Assembly: GCF_900106095.1 (NCBI RefSeq)
Contig: NZ_FNUD01000002.1
Coordinates: forward strand, 1,137,501-1,201,500
Length of the DNA: 64,000 nucleotides
Direction: 5' to 3'
Source of the DNA: Pseudomonas deceptionensis
GTDB lineage: Bacteria > Pseudomonadota > Gammaproteobacteria > Pseudomonadales > Pseudomonadaceae
The notes below the pieces were generated by a model, which was not told where the DNA came from, searched no databases, and saw only the letters and a program-made list of their open reading frames with translations. Below, in pieces: positions 43,633-52,652 of this stretch (position 1 is its first letter; each line of letters opens with the position of its first letter). Made by a program: the position numbers and the translations under genes.

Positions 43633-45007
43633 GGCCTGTCTCCAGCCAGTTCAAGGGCGCGCTGGCGGCGAAAGGCAGCCCCAGTTGTTGCAGCGCGGTG
43701 TGCCAGTCGCCCAGGCGATCGGCGTCCAGCGCCTGACCGGGCGGGGCTTGCAGCAGCCACACGCGGGTTTCGCTGGCACTGCGAGCCAGCTCGCCGATCA
43801 GCGCCAGGCTGCCGCGATCCGGCGAGCGACGCGGGTCGCAGGCAATGGCCAGCCGCGCCGGGGGGAAGCGGGTCATTTGTTCGAGCAGTTTTTGCCGGGA
43901 CTCGCGGCTGTCGAGAATGCCCGCGTCCTTGACCGTGGCGGGCAATTTGGGTGGCCACGGGTGCTGGTCGTCCAGCTCAATGGCCACGATCAATGCGCCA
44001 TCGGTTTGCAGGTCGCTGTGCCCGGCCTGCACGTTGTGCAATTGCTCGGGGGCGCGGTCGTTGATGCCCAGACGCTCGCTGCTGGGCATCAGGGGCTCAC
44101 GCAACTGGCTGTAGCCGGGCAGGTTGAGATCCAGCTGCAAAGCGTTGCGTCCGCTTCTCCAGCGCCACAGGCACAAGGCTGCCAGAAGCAGGCGTGGAAT
44201 CACGCCGTAGATCAGCACCACGCCGACCAGCCAGACCGCCCATGCCTGGCGCACCAGTTCGTTGTTGTAGAGGCTGCTGTCGTTGCTGATGCGGATCATC
44301 TCCACGGTAGGCACGCTGAAACCCAGCCAGTTGGGCAGTGCACCGAGGGCGCGGGTGGCGGCGACAAATACGTCGGCGCCCAGAATCGTGGTTTCCCAGA
44401 TAAAGCCGTAACGCCGGGTGGCCATCAGTAACAGCAGCATCACCAGCGCGCTGAGCATCGCCAGCAGCCACAGGCCATTGACCAGTGTGCCGAGCGCCCA
44501 GCGATTGAGTTTTCGCCGTTGCAGCAACAGCAATAACGCGGGGGCCAATTGTGCGGCCTTGGCGTCGCGGGCGAATTTCTCGCTGAGCCACAACCACAGG
44601 CGGCCCAGGCTGGCACCGTGTTCGCCGGCAAACAGCAGCCCCAGCCCCCAGCTCAGAAGCAGGATCAGATTGATCCCGAGCAAACTGCCCAGTGCCCAGA
44701 ACACATTGACCGGGGTTTGCCCGTCGCCCAGGGCCGCGAATGCAAGACCGGCGCCACTGATCACGGCCAGTACGGCCAGCACCAACAGCGCCAGCCGGGC
44801 ACCTTGCAACCAGTGCTGCATGGCACTGAGCAAGCCATCACGTTCGGCCAGCCACAGGGCGCGGTTTTGCAGGCGTGTGGATAAGTCGCCTGCCGAGGTT
44901 CGGGCACGGCGATTGGCTTCGAGGTCGTCCAGCGGGCCCGCGTGTTCTTCGCGCAGGCGCACGGTTTCGGTCAACCAGAGGCGTTGTAATGGGGAAAGTT
45001 GAGTCAC
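43625..45007 (-). CDS. DUF2868 membrane protein, partner of the DUF3482 GTPase
   Basis: I prefer GTG 45007 (MTQLSPLQRLWLTE) because a GGAA lies six bases before it; ATG 45019 adds four residues with no binding site. The 460-residue protein has four or five membrane helices: about residues 70-95, 100-125, 180-205 and 265-290. Between helix groups lies a long soluble loop, and the C-terminal third (from about 310) is soluble with IVAIELDDQHPWPP. No catalytic motif is visible. Its coupling to the GTPase by overlapping reading frames is the best functional hint. Confidence 0.84.
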   Translation of the reverse strand: MTQLSPLQRLWLTETVRLREEHAGPLDDLEANRRARTSAGDLSTRLQNRALWLAERDGLLSAMQHWLQGARLALLVLAVLAVISGAGLAFAALGDGQTPVNVFWALGSLLGINLILLLSWGLGLLFAGEHGASLGRLWLWLSEKFARDAKAAQLAPALLLLLQRRKLNRWALGTLVNGLWLLAMLSALVMLLLLMATRRYGFIWETTILGADVFVAATRALGALPNWLGFSVPTVEMIRISNDSSLYNNELVRQAWAVWLVGVVLIYGVIPRLLLAALCLWRWRSGRNALQLDLNLPGYSQLREPLMPSSERLGINDRAPEQLHNVQAGHSDLQTDGALIVAIELDDQHPWPPKLPATVKDAGILDSRESRQKLLEQMTRFPPARLAIACDPRRSPDRGSLALIGELARSASETRVWLLQAPPGQALDADRLGDWHTALQQLGLPFAASAPLNWLETGHD

Positions 45008-45097
45008 GCGACATTCCATTCAAGTGAGCAAAGAGCATAACCGCTGTTAGTCAGGCGGGGTACTGTCGGCGCGGGCCGCTCTGGTATCCTCGGCGCC

Positions 45098-45610
45098 ATG
45101 AAAAAATCACTCCCCCTTAGCCTGATCGCGGCACTCGCTGAAAACCGCGTGATCGGCGTCGACAACAGCATGCCGTGGCATTTGCCTGCGGATTTCAAAT
45201 ACTTCAAGGCCACCACCCTGGGCAAGCCGATCATCATGGGTCGCAAAACCTGGGATTCGCTGGGTCGCCCGTTGCCGGGTCGCTTGAACCTGGTGGTCAG
45301 TCGTCAGACCGATCTGCAGCTCGAAGGTGCCGAGGTGTTTGCCTCCCTGGAGGCCGCTGTTGAGCGTGCCGAGCAGTGGGCAGCCGAGCAGGGCGTCAGC
45401 GAAGTGATGTTGATTGGCGGCGCGCAGCTGTACACCCAGGGCCTGGCGGATGCCGACCGGTTGTACCTGACGCGGGTGGGCCTGAGCCCGGAAGGCGATG
45501 CGTGGTTCCCTGAGTTTGATCAGGCGCAGTGGAAGCTGGTGTCAGAAGAGCTGCACGGGGCGGCAGATGGCAAACCGGCGTTCAGCTTTGAGGTGTGGGA
45601 AAGGGCTTAA
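45098..45610 (+). CDS. folA: Dihydrofolate reductase
   Basis: The 170-residue enzyme has the DHFR core: LIAALAENRVIGVDNSMPWH, DFKYFKATTLGKPIIMGRKT and the GGAQLY motif. The catalytic acid is the Asp in LPADFKYFK. It regenerates tetrahydrofolate from dihydrofolate for ThyA and one-carbon metabolism and is the trimethoprim target. It reads away from the DUF2868 gene and is followed by hairpins. A candidate -10 sequence TATCCT lies about 15 bases before the ATG. Confidence 0.96.
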   Translation: MKKSLPLSLIAALAENRVIGVDNSMPWHLPADFKYFKATTLGKPIIMGRKTWDSLGRPLPGRLNLVVSRQTDLQLEGAEVFASLEAAVERAEQWAAEQGVSEVMLIGGAQLYTQGLADADRLYLTRVGLSPEGDAWFPEFDQAQWKLVSEELHGAADGKPAFSFEVWERA

Positions 45611-45620
45611 GATCAAAAGG

Positions 45621-45718
45621 CCCTCACCACGCCTCTCCCGTAGGGAGAGGGGACTAAAGGCAAAAGCAGATTCTCGCAACCCCTCAAATCAGCACCCTCT
45701 CCCTCCGGGAGAGGGTTG
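45621..45718. repeat. Double hairpin of the CCCTCTCCC class after folA
   Basis: CCTCTCCC-GTA-GGGAGAGG (about 45632-45650) and CCCTCTCCC-TCC-GGGAGAGGG (about 45695-45715) sit within a longer imperfect palindrome. The second hairpin leads to TTGGCTTTT and could act as a terminator for folA. It separates folA from the convergent tcyP gene. Confidence 0.75.
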
Positions 45719-45722
45719 GCTT

Positions 45723-47114
45723 TTAAGCGTGTGCCAGATCACCGTGATCGTCTTCAGCCAGAATGGCCTTGTCGGTCTGGTTCAGGATCTGGCTGGTCAC
45801 CGTGCCGGCCACCATCGAACCGCTGACGTTCAGCGCCGTCCGGCCCATGTCGATCAACGGCTCGACCGAAATCAGCAACGCCACCAGCGATACCGGCAAG
45901 CCCATGGCCGGCAACACGATCAGTGCCGCGAAGGTTGCACCACCGCCCACACCGGCCACGCCCACTGAACTCAAGGTCACAATCGCTACCAGCGATGCGA
46001 TCCACACAGGGTCTAGCGGGTTAATGCCGACGGTCGGGGCAACCATCACCGCCAACATGGCCGGGTACAGACCGGCACAGCCGTTCTGGCCAATGGTGGC
46101 GCCAAACGAGGCGGCAAAGCTGGCGATGGAAGACGGAATCCCCAAGCGACGGGTTTGCGCTTCAATGCTCAGCGGGATGCTGGCGGCGCTCGAACGGCTG
46201 GTGAAAGCAAACGTCAGCACCGGCCATACCTTGCGGAAAAAGCGCAGCGGGTTAACACCGGATACCGACACGATCACGCCGTGGATCACAAACATCAGCG
46301 CCAGGGCGATGTAGGACACCACCACAAAGCTGCCCAGTTTGATGATGTCTTGCACGTTGGACATGGCGACCACTTTGGTCATCAGGGCCAGAACGCCATA
46401 CGGGGTCAGTTTCATCACCAGACGCACCAGACGCATCACCCAGGCTTGCAGGGTGTCGATGGCGCTGAGGATCTTGCCGCCTTTTTCCGGTTCGTCCTTG
46501 AACAGTTGCAGTGCAGCAATACCCAGGAATGCAGCGAAAATCACCACGCTGATGATCGACGTCGGCTTGGCCCGGGCCAGGTCGGCAAACGGGTTTTGCG
46601 GGATAAACGACAGCAGCAGTTGCGGCACGTTCAGGTCCGAAACCTTGCCCGCGTAATCGCTCTGGATCACTTGCAGACGGCTCATTTCAGCCGCGCCGGC
46701 CACCAGGCCATCGGCGGTCAGGCCGAACAGGTTGGTCAGGCCGATGCCCACCAGCGCTGCGATCATGGTGGTGAACAGCAGCGTGCCGATGGTCAGAAAG
46801 CTGATCTTGCCCAGCGACGAAGCGTTATGCAGGCGGGCTACGGCGCTCAGAATCGATGCGAAGACCAGCGGGATCACGATCATTTGCAGCAATTGCACGT
46901 AGCCACTGCCGACCAGATCGAACCAGCCGATGGAGGTTTTCAGCGTAGGGCTGTCTGCACCGTAGGTCATGTGCAGGCACAGGCCGAAGACCACGCCGAG
47001 AACCAGCGCCAGCAAGACTTTTTTCGCCAGGCTCCACGCGGTGTGGCGGGTCAGCGACAAGCCGAACAGCAACGCGAGGAACACCAGCAGATTGAGGATC
47101 AGCGGGAAATTCAT
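45723..47114 (-). CDS. tcyP: L-cystine symporter TcyP (YdjN) type
   Basis: The 463-residue carrier belongs to the dicarboxylate/amino acid:cation symporter family. It starts [20 protein letters not shown] and has [40 protein letters not shown] (serine-rich loop), [16 protein letters not shown] and [13 protein letters not shown]. These features, especially NGCAG and the RSSAASIP loop, mark the TcyP/YdjN cystine branch rather than GltP at 9.5 kb. It imports cystine for sulfur supply. GGAG is five bases before the ATG. The promoter lies in the gap shared with pchP. Confidence 0.9.
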   Translation of the reverse strand: MNFPLILNLLVFLALLFGLSLTRHTAWSLAKKVLLALVLGVVFGLCLHMTYGADSPTLKTSIGWFDLVGSGYVQLLQMIVIPLVFASILSAVARLHNASSLGKISFLTIGTLLFTTMIAALVGIGLTNLFGLTADGLVAGAAEMSRLQVIQSDYAGKVSDLNVPQLLLSFIPQNPFADLARAKPTSIISVVIFAAFLGIAALQLFKDEPEKGGKILSAIDTLQAWVMRLVRLVMKLTPYGVLALMTKVVAMSNVQDIIKLGSFVVVSYIALALMFVIHGVIVSVSGVNPLRFFRKVWPVLTFAFTSRSSAASIPLSIEAQTRRLGIPSSIASFAASFGATIGQNGCAGLYPAMLAVMVAPTVGINPLDPVWIASLVAIVTLSSVGVAGVGGGATFAALIVLPAMGLPVSLVALLISVEPLIDMGRTALNVSGSMVAGTVTSQILNQTDKAILAEDDHGDLAHA

Positions 47115-47332
47115 GAAAGCTCCGAGGGGCGACTTGTACCAGTCTTGAGATGTAACAATTTCGAACCGGAAATGCTAACAGGTTGATATAGCTGGAAATA
47201 TACCGTTCTGGAATGACTACCTTTGTTTTGGGCATAAGCATGTGCCGCTATCAGGACGGTAGCAGTCGTGCCGAAGTAAAAATTGTCACCTGATTTTGCT
47301 AGCGTCGATGCCTTTAACGAGGAGCATAGCTG
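47115..47332. promoter_or_regulatory. Divergent promoter region of tcyP and pchP
   Basis: The 218-base gap has an AT-rich stretch at 47180-47205, which on the minus strand reads GGTATATTTCCAGCTATATC. It holds two TATA-like hexamers with poor -35 boxes, consistent with an activator-dependent promoter such as CysB-controlled tcyP. Toward pchP there is GAGGAG eight bases before its ATG. I could not place the pchP promoter. Confidence 0.4.
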
Positions 47333-48388
47333 ATGAATCTGACCACGAAGTTGATCGCTGCGACCCTGTGTATAGGCTTGACGGGCCAAGCGTTGGCCAC
47401 CGATTTGAAGCATTGGCCCGCTGACCAGGCCAAGCAACTGGAGGCCATGATTGCCGCCAACGCGAACAAAGGTAACTTCGCGGTCTTTGACATGGACAAC
47501 ACCAGCTATCGCAACGATCTGGAAGAGGCCCTGCTGCCTTATATGGAAAGCAAGGGCCTGATCACCCGCGACAGCCTCGACCCGTCGCTCAAGCTGATCC
47601 CGTTCAAGGACACCGCTGACCACAAGGAAAGCCTGTTCAGCTACTACTACCGTCTGTGTGAAATCGACGACATGGTCTGCTACCCGTGGGTGGCCCAGGT
47701 GTTTTCCGGCTTTACCCTGCAAGAGCTCAAAGGTCATGTGGACGAGTTGATGGCGTCGGGCAAGCGGGTGCCGGTAACTTACTTTGAGGGCGATGTGGTC
47801 AAGAGCTCCGAGGTGCAGCCGCCCAAGGTGTTTACCGGTCAGGTTGAGCTGTTCAACAAGCTGATGGAGAACGGCATCGAGGTCTACGTGATGACCGCTG
47901 CCTCGGAAGAGCTGGTGCGTATGGTCGCGGCGGACCCCAAGTACGGCTACAACGTCAAACCGCAGAACGTGATCGGCGTGACCACCTTGCTCAAGGACCG
48001 TAAAACCGGTGAGTTGACGACTGCCCGTAAACAGATCAGCGCCGGTACTTACAACGAAAAGGCCAACCTTGGGCTGGAGCTGACGCCTTACCTGTGGACG
48101 CCGGCGACGTGGATGGCGGGCAAGCAAGCGGCGATCCTGACCTATATCGATCAATGGAAAAAACCGGTGCTGGTGGGCGGTGATACCCCATCCAGTGATG
48201 GTTACATGCTGTTCCACGGGGTGGACGTGGCCAAAGGCGGGATTCACCTGTGGGTCAACCGCAAGGACAAATACATGGCGCAGCTGGAAGGCATGATGGC
48301 CAAGAACGCGGCGGCGCAGGCCAAGGAAGGTTTGCCGGTGACGGCGGACAAGAACTGGGTGATCGTCAAGCCAGATCAGATCCAGTAA
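47333..48388 (+). CDS. pchP: Secreted phosphorylcholine phosphatase PchP (HAD superfamily)
   Basis: The 351-residue protein has a signal peptide ending near GQALA-TDLK. HAD motif I is DMDNTSYRND in FAVFDMDNTSY, motif II is TAASEEL, a Lys lies in KQAAILTYIDQWKK, and motif IV is GGDTPSSDGYM. These match P. aeruginosa PchP, whose motifs I recall as DMDNT, SAA, Lys and GDTPDSD, and the length is close (349 in PAO1). PchP releases phosphate from phosphorylcholine in the periplasm, next to choline use. In PAO1 it is controlled by the betaine regulator GbdR; I see no clear site here. GAGGAG precedes the ATG. Confidence 0.9.
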   Translation: MNLTTKLIAATLCIGLTGQALATDLKHWPADQAKQLEAMIAANANKGNFAVFDMDNTSYRNDLEEALLPYMESKGLITRDSLDPSLKLIPFKDTADHKESLFSYYYRLCEIDDMVCYPWVAQVFSGFTLQELKGHVDELMASGKRVPVTYFEGDVVKSSEVQPPKVFTGQVELFNKLMENGIEVYVMTAASEELVRMVAADPKYGYNVKPQNVIGVTTLLKDRKTGELTTARKQISAGTYNEKANLGLELTPYLWTPATWMAGKQAAILTYIDQWKKPVLVGGDTPSSDGYMLFHGVDVAKGGIHLWVNRKDKYMAQLEGMMAKNAAAQAKEGLPVTADKNWVIVKPDQIQ

Positions 48389-48401
48389 CCACAGGCAATA
48401 T

Positions 48402-48546
48402 CTGTAGCCGCTGACGAGGAACGAAGGCTGCGATCGGGCAACGCCCGTAAAACCTGAGTCCTCGATTTATCTGGCTCATTGAAGTGTCTGACTTTACGGT
48501 TGCTGCGCAACCGATCGCAGCCTTCGTTCCTCGTCAGCGGCTACAG
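48402..48546. repeat. Long REP palindrome, GTAGCCGCTG type with 36-base perfect arms
   Basis: CTGTAGCCGCTGACGAGGAA continues to ...GCTGCGATCGG, and the reverse complement ends the element, giving 36 perfectly paired bases. The centre is about 73 bases. It lies after pchP. A terminator follows it before ilvD. Confidence 0.9.
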
Positions 48547-48572
48547 GATTTTTGCAATTTCGGTTGCGCATA

Positions 48573-48601
48573 AAAAATCCCGGCACATGGCCGGGATTTT
48601 T
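48573..48601. terminator. Bidirectional rho-independent terminator between pchP and ilvD
   Basis: AAAAATCCCGGC and GCCGGGATTTTT form a perfect 12-pair stem with a five-base loop; each side has an A or T run, so it can end transcripts from both convergent genes. Confidence 0.92.
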
Positions 48602-48617
48602 GTTGTTGCGCGCAGGC

Positions 48618-50465
48618 TTACGGCACCAGCTTGTCCAGCAACGCTTTATCACGCACCGCGCCCTTGTCGGCGCTGGTAGCCAGCAAGGCGTAGGCCTTGA
48701 GGGCGGTGGTGACTTTGCGTGGGCGGATTTCTACCGGCTTCCAGCCTTTCTTGTCTTGCTCTGCATGGCGTGCGGCCATTTCTTCGTCGCTGATCATCAG
48801 GTTGATCGAGCGGTTTGGAATGTCGATCAGCACTTTGTCGCCGTCCTGCACCAGACCAATCGCACCGCCAGCCGCCGCTTCCGGAGAAGCATGACCGATG
48901 GACAGGCCCGAAGTACCGCCCGAGAAGCGGCCATCGGTCAACAAGGCGCAGGCTTTGCCCAGACCTTTGGATTTCAGGTAGGAGGTCGGGTACAGCATCT
49001 CTTGCATACCCGGGCCGCCTTTTGGACCCTCGTAGCGGATGATCACGATGTCACCGGCCTGCACTTCGTCAGCCAGAATGCCGCGCACGGCGCTGTCCTG
49101 GCTTTCGAAAATCTTGGCGTTGCCTTCAAACACGTGGATCGACTCGTCAACACCCGCGGTTTTCACCACGCAGCCATCCAGCGCGATGTTGCCGTACAGC
49201 ACGGCCAGGCCGCCCTCTTGCGAGTAGGCGTGCTCGACACTGCGGATGCAGCCGTTTTCACGGTCGTCGTCCAGGGTTTCCCAGCGGGTCGACTGGCTGA
49301 ACGCAGTTTGTGTCGGGATGCCGGCCGGGCCTGCCTTGAAGAAGGTGTGTACAGCTTCGTCGTCAGTCAGGGTGATGTCCCATTTGGCGATGCCTTCGGC
49401 CAGGGTCTTGCTGTGTACGGTCGGCAGGTCGGTGTGCAGCAAGCCGCCACGGGCCAGCGAGCCGAGGATGGAGAAAATGCCGCCGGCGCGGTGCACGTCT
49501 TCCATGTGGTACTTCTGGATGTTCGGCGCCACTTTGCACAGCTGCGGCACATGGCGCGACAGGCGGTCGATGTCTTTAAGGTCGAAATCGATCTCGGCTT
49601 CCTGGGCTGCGGCCAGCAAGTGCAGGATGGTGTTGGTCGAGCCGCCCATGGCGATGTCCAGCGTCATGGCGTTTTCGAATGCCTTGAAGTTGGCGATGTT
49701 GCGCGGCAATACCGACTCGTCGTTTTCGACGTAGTACTGGCGGCACAGGTCGACGATGGTGCGGCCAGCCTGCAGGAACAGTTGCTCGCGGTCGCTGTGG
49801 GTCGCCAGAGCGGTGCCATTGCCCGGCAAGGCCAGGCCCAGGGCTTCGGTCAGGCAGTTCATCGAGTTGGCGGTGAACATGCCGGAGCACGAACCGCACG
49901 TCGGGCAAGCGCTGCGCTCGTACTCTGCAACCTTCTCGTCAGAAGCGCTGGAGTCGGCGGCGATGACCATGGCGTCTACCAGGTCCAGGCCGTGGCTGGC
50001 GAGCTTGGTTTTGCCCGCTTCCATAGGACCACCGGAAACGAAAATCACCGGGATGTTGAGGCGCAAAGAGGCCATCAGCATGCCAGGGGTGATCTTGTCG
50101 CAGTTGGAGATGCACACGATGGCGTCGGCGCAGTGGGCGTTGACCATGTACTCGACGGAGTCGGCGATGATCTCGCGGCTCGGCAGCGAATACAGCATGC
50201 CGTCATGGCCCATGGCGATGCCGTCGTCTACGGCAATGGTGTTGAATTCTTTGGCAACGCCGCCAGCGCGTTCGATCTCGCGGGCAACCAGCTGGCCCAT
50301 GTCCTTGAGGTGGACGTGGCCGGGTACGAACTGGGTGAAGGAGTTGGCAATGGCGATGATCGGCTTTTTGAAGTCGGCATCTTTCATCCCCGTGGCGCGC
50401 CACAAAGCGCGGGCACCGGCCATGTTGCGGCCGTGGGTGGAGGTTTTCGAACGATAGTCAGGCAT
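48618..50465 (-). CDS. ilvD: Dihydroxy-acid dehydratase
   Basis: The 615-residue enzyme matches IlvD of E. coli in length. Iron-sulfur cysteines lie in [13 protein letters not shown] and [20 protein letters not shown]. Other conserved parts are [13 protein letters not shown] and [15 protein letters not shown] near residue 515. It converts 2,3-dihydroxy-3-methyl acids to branched-chain 2-oxo acids. GGAG lies seven bases before the start. On the minus strand, TAGAAT at 50646-50641 is a candidate -10. ilvA of the same pathway is at 23.9 kb. Confidence 0.97.
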   Translation of the reverse strand: MPDYRSKTSTHGRNMAGARALWRATGMKDADFKKPIIAIANSFTQFVPGHVHLKDMGQLVAREIERAGGVAKEFNTIAVDDGIAMGHDGMLYSLPSREIIADSVEYMVNAHCADAIVCISNCDKITPGMLMASLRLNIPVIFVSGGPMEAGKTKLASHGLDLVDAMVIAADSSASDEKVAEYERSACPTCGSCSGMFTANSMNCLTEALGLALPGNGTALATHSDREQLFLQAGRTIVDLCRQYYVENDESVLPRNIANFKAFENAMTLDIAMGGSTNTILHLLAAAQEAEIDFDLKDIDRLSRHVPQLCKVAPNIQKYHMEDVHRAGGIFSILGSLARGGLLHTDLPTVHSKTLAEGIAKWDITLTDDEAVHTFFKAGPAGIPTQTAFSQSTRWETLDDDRENGCIRSVEHAYSQEGGLAVLYGNIALDGCVVKTAGVDESIHVFEGNAKIFESQDSAVRGILADEVQAGDIVIIRYEGPKGGPGMQEMLYPTSYLKSKGLGKACALLTDGRFSGGTSGLSIGHASPEAAAGGAIGLVQDGDKVLIDIPNRSINLMISDEEMAARHAEQDKKGWKPVEIRPRKVTTALKAYALLATSADKGAVRDKALLDKLVP

Positions 50466-50900
50466 GGAACAACTCCGGGCGGCTAATCAGGTAACAAACA
50501 GGGAAGTGAGCTTCTAATGACTGGCAGACCACACAGAAAATGACTACGTGTCAGCTAGCTGCCTTAAACGCTGCGGGATCGCCGCGCGCCTGGGCCTGAG
50601 CTCATAAACCCGCCGGGGATGATTGGCGATGAATCCGTCGATTCTACACGGCTGGCGGCCGGAGGGAATGGGCCAGACGGTTGCTCCAGAGTACAAACAG
50701 GCTACTGGCAGCCGTACGTGGGTAATGAGCCCTGGTATGTGCAGCAGGATGACTAAGGATTAGGTGCGGTGAGCTATTACCAGGCATCGAGTAAGACTAA
50801 GACTGCCTTTATGCAGGAAAAGACTATTTTAAACGGTGGCAGGACCGTTTCATGGGATTCAAGTAATAGTGTGTGATTGGTTTTTCAGTGAGGACTCTAA
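50466..50900. other. Intergenic region between ilvD and the DUF4153 gene
   Basis: This 435-base divergent gap is not coding. A TAGAAT (-10-like, minus strand, 50646-50641) may serve ilvD. The half near the DUF4153 gene is AT-richer (near 50800-50880), with AAATAGTC-like runs. I see no attenuator-type leader peptide, no REP and no terminator. Confidence 0.4.
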
Positions 50901-52583
50901 ATGCTGACGCTCGAACGCTCCGTCATGACGTATCTGGCCATCGGCCTGGTGCAAGGGTTGTTGCTGTGGCTGGCCACTTCCATGGGCGATCCCGGTGTGT
51001 GGTATGCGCTGATTACGGCGGTGCTGGTGGGTGGCATCAACCTGTTGCTGCTGGGGGAAAACATCCGCCAGCGTGGCACTGTATGGCTGGTGCTCGGGCT
51101 CACGGCAGTCATGACGGCAATCAGTGCCTGGGTGTTTTGGGATGGCGATGAGTATTGGCGCCCAGGCAGCTGGCTGGTGGGCAGTTGGAGCTTTTTTGCC
51201 GTAGTCATTACCTATATCTGCACGGTTTTCATTCTGAGCTGGCCAGCCCGAGAGGGGCGTTACCCGCGCTACGAAGACCTGTTTCGCCATGCCTGGGACA
51301 CGGTGTTTATCGTCTTGCTGGGGCTGCTGCTGAACGCGGTGTTCTGGGCGTTGCTGTGGTTGTGGGGCGGCCTGTTCAAAATGCTCGGGATTGTGGCCCT
51401 CAATAAATTGTTCTCAACCGATGGGTTTATATGCATCAGCTCGGCGATGGTATTTGCCCTGGGTGTGCATATGGGCCGCGAAAAAGAACGGGTCATCGGC
51501 CTGCTGCGGGGAGTGGTGCTGGCTCTGTGCCGCTTCCTGCTGCCATTGAGTGCATTGATTGTCATTGTGTTCACCTTCGCCTTGCCCTTTACCGGGCTGG
51601 AGCCGATCTGGGATACCGGCTATTCGACGCCGATCATGCTGTGGCTGGTGGCGGTCAATCTGTTTTTGCTTAATGGCGTGTTTCAGGATGGAACGCTGGG
51701 CAGTGGTTATCCGACGTGGCTGGTACGAGTGGTTGACCTGTGCCTGGTGTGTTTGCCGGTGCTGGTGGTGTTGGCGGGGTATTCGACATGGCTGCGCATT
51801 GAGCAATACGGCCTGACACCGTCGCGGATTCTGGCAATGGTGCTGGTGCTGGTGATTTTTGTTCATGCTGTGGCGGCGCTTTTGGCCGTGTTTGTCTCTC
51901 GGTCAACCTGGCTGGGCAGTTTGCGCTTGAGTAACCCGTTGATTGCGCTGCTGTGCGTGGTGCTGCTGCTGGCGATGCACACGCCGTGGTTCAGCCCGCT
52001 GAAGATGAGCGCGAACAATCAGGTGCAGCGCTTGCTCAGTGGCAAGACGGCGGTGGATAACTTTGATGCAGACACTTTGCGCAATCGTCTGGGGCCACAG
52101 GGCAAACAGGCGTATGACGCGTTGCTGGAGCAAGTCGAACAGGGTTTGGTGTTGGCCGAGCCTGGGCGGCAAGTTTTGTTGAAACGCCTCAAGGAGGTGA
52201 ATGCGGGCAATGGTCCACGCGGGACTGAGCGGCTACTGGAATGGATTGGTCCCAAGGTCGAGGGCAGCGAGCAGTTTTACGACAAGCGATTCGACGGGCA
52301 GTCATGCCTGGCCCCAGGTTGCGCGTTGTGGGCAGTGGACCTGGATCAGGACGGGCAGCCGGAGGTGCTGCAATTACCCAAGAACAAGTGGTCTGAGCCA
52401 CTTTACTTCTTTAAGCGTGATGCTCAGGGCAACTGGCAACGTGCCGGTACCTATGCGGGTGGGGAAAGCTCGCTGGAGCTGATCGAGCAGATCCGTCAGG
52501 GCAAGGTGAAGGTGGTGACGCCGCGCTATCAATCGTTGCAGATTGGCGGGGTGGAGCTGAGCCCGACGCTGGACAAACAGTGA
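50901..52583 (+). CDS. DUF4153 multi-pass membrane protein
   Basis: The 560-residue protein has about ten membrane helices over its first 370 residues, with WLATSMGDPGVWYALITAVL near the start and DEYWRPGSWLVGSWSFFAVV near residue 75. From about residue 380 a soluble C-terminal domain follows (DNFDADTLRNRLGPQGKQAY). The layout fits DUF4153, a family with no established function. GTGAGGACT lies ahead of the ATG. A small REP follows the stop. Confidence 0.8.
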   Translation: MLTLERSVMTYLAIGLVQGLLLWLATSMGDPGVWYALITAVLVGGINLLLLGENIRQRGTVWLVLGLTAVMTAISAWVFWDGDEYWRPGSWLVGSWSFFAVVITYICTVFILSWPAREGRYPRYEDLFRHAWDTVFIVLLGLLLNAVFWALLWLWGGLFKMLGIVALNKLFSTDGFICISSAMVFALGVHMGREKERVIGLLRGVVLALCRFLLPLSALIVIVFTFALPFTGLEPIWDTGYSTPIMLWLVAVNLFLLNGVFQDGTLGSGYPTWLVRVVDLCLVCLPVLVVLAGYSTWLRIEQYGLTPSRILAMVLVLVIFVHAVAALLAVFVSRSTWLGSLRLSNPLIALLCVVLLLAMHTPWFSPLKMSANNQVQRLLSGKTAVDNFDADTLRNRLGPQGKQAYDALLEQVEQGLVLAEPGRQVLLKRLKEVNAGNGPRGTERLLEWIGPKVEGSEQFYDKRFDGQSCLAPGCALWAVDLDQDGQPEVLQLPKNKWSEPLYFFKRDAQGNWQRAGTYAGGESSLELIEQIRQGKVKVVTPRYQSLQIGGVELSPTLDKQ

Positions 52584-52606
52584 GCCTCAACTTCGTGTGA
52601 CCTCAA

Positions 52607-52636
52607 CGGTGGGAGCGAGCCTGCTCGCTCCCACCG
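52607..52636. repeat. Short REP palindrome, GTGGGAGCGAG type
   Basis: CGGTGGGAGCGAGC and GCTCGCTCCCACCG pair perfectly over 14 bases with only two bases between. It is the minimal form of this repeat class and separates convergent genes. Confidence 0.88.
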
Positions 52637-52652
52637 TGGCTAATGCGCCAAA

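Noticed and set aside
48552..50486. 644-codon open frame on the plus strand opposite ilvD
   Set aside because: It mirrors ilvD in high-GC DNA, where antisense frames stay open; its product is low-complexity and the minus-strand IlvD motifs are unmistakable.
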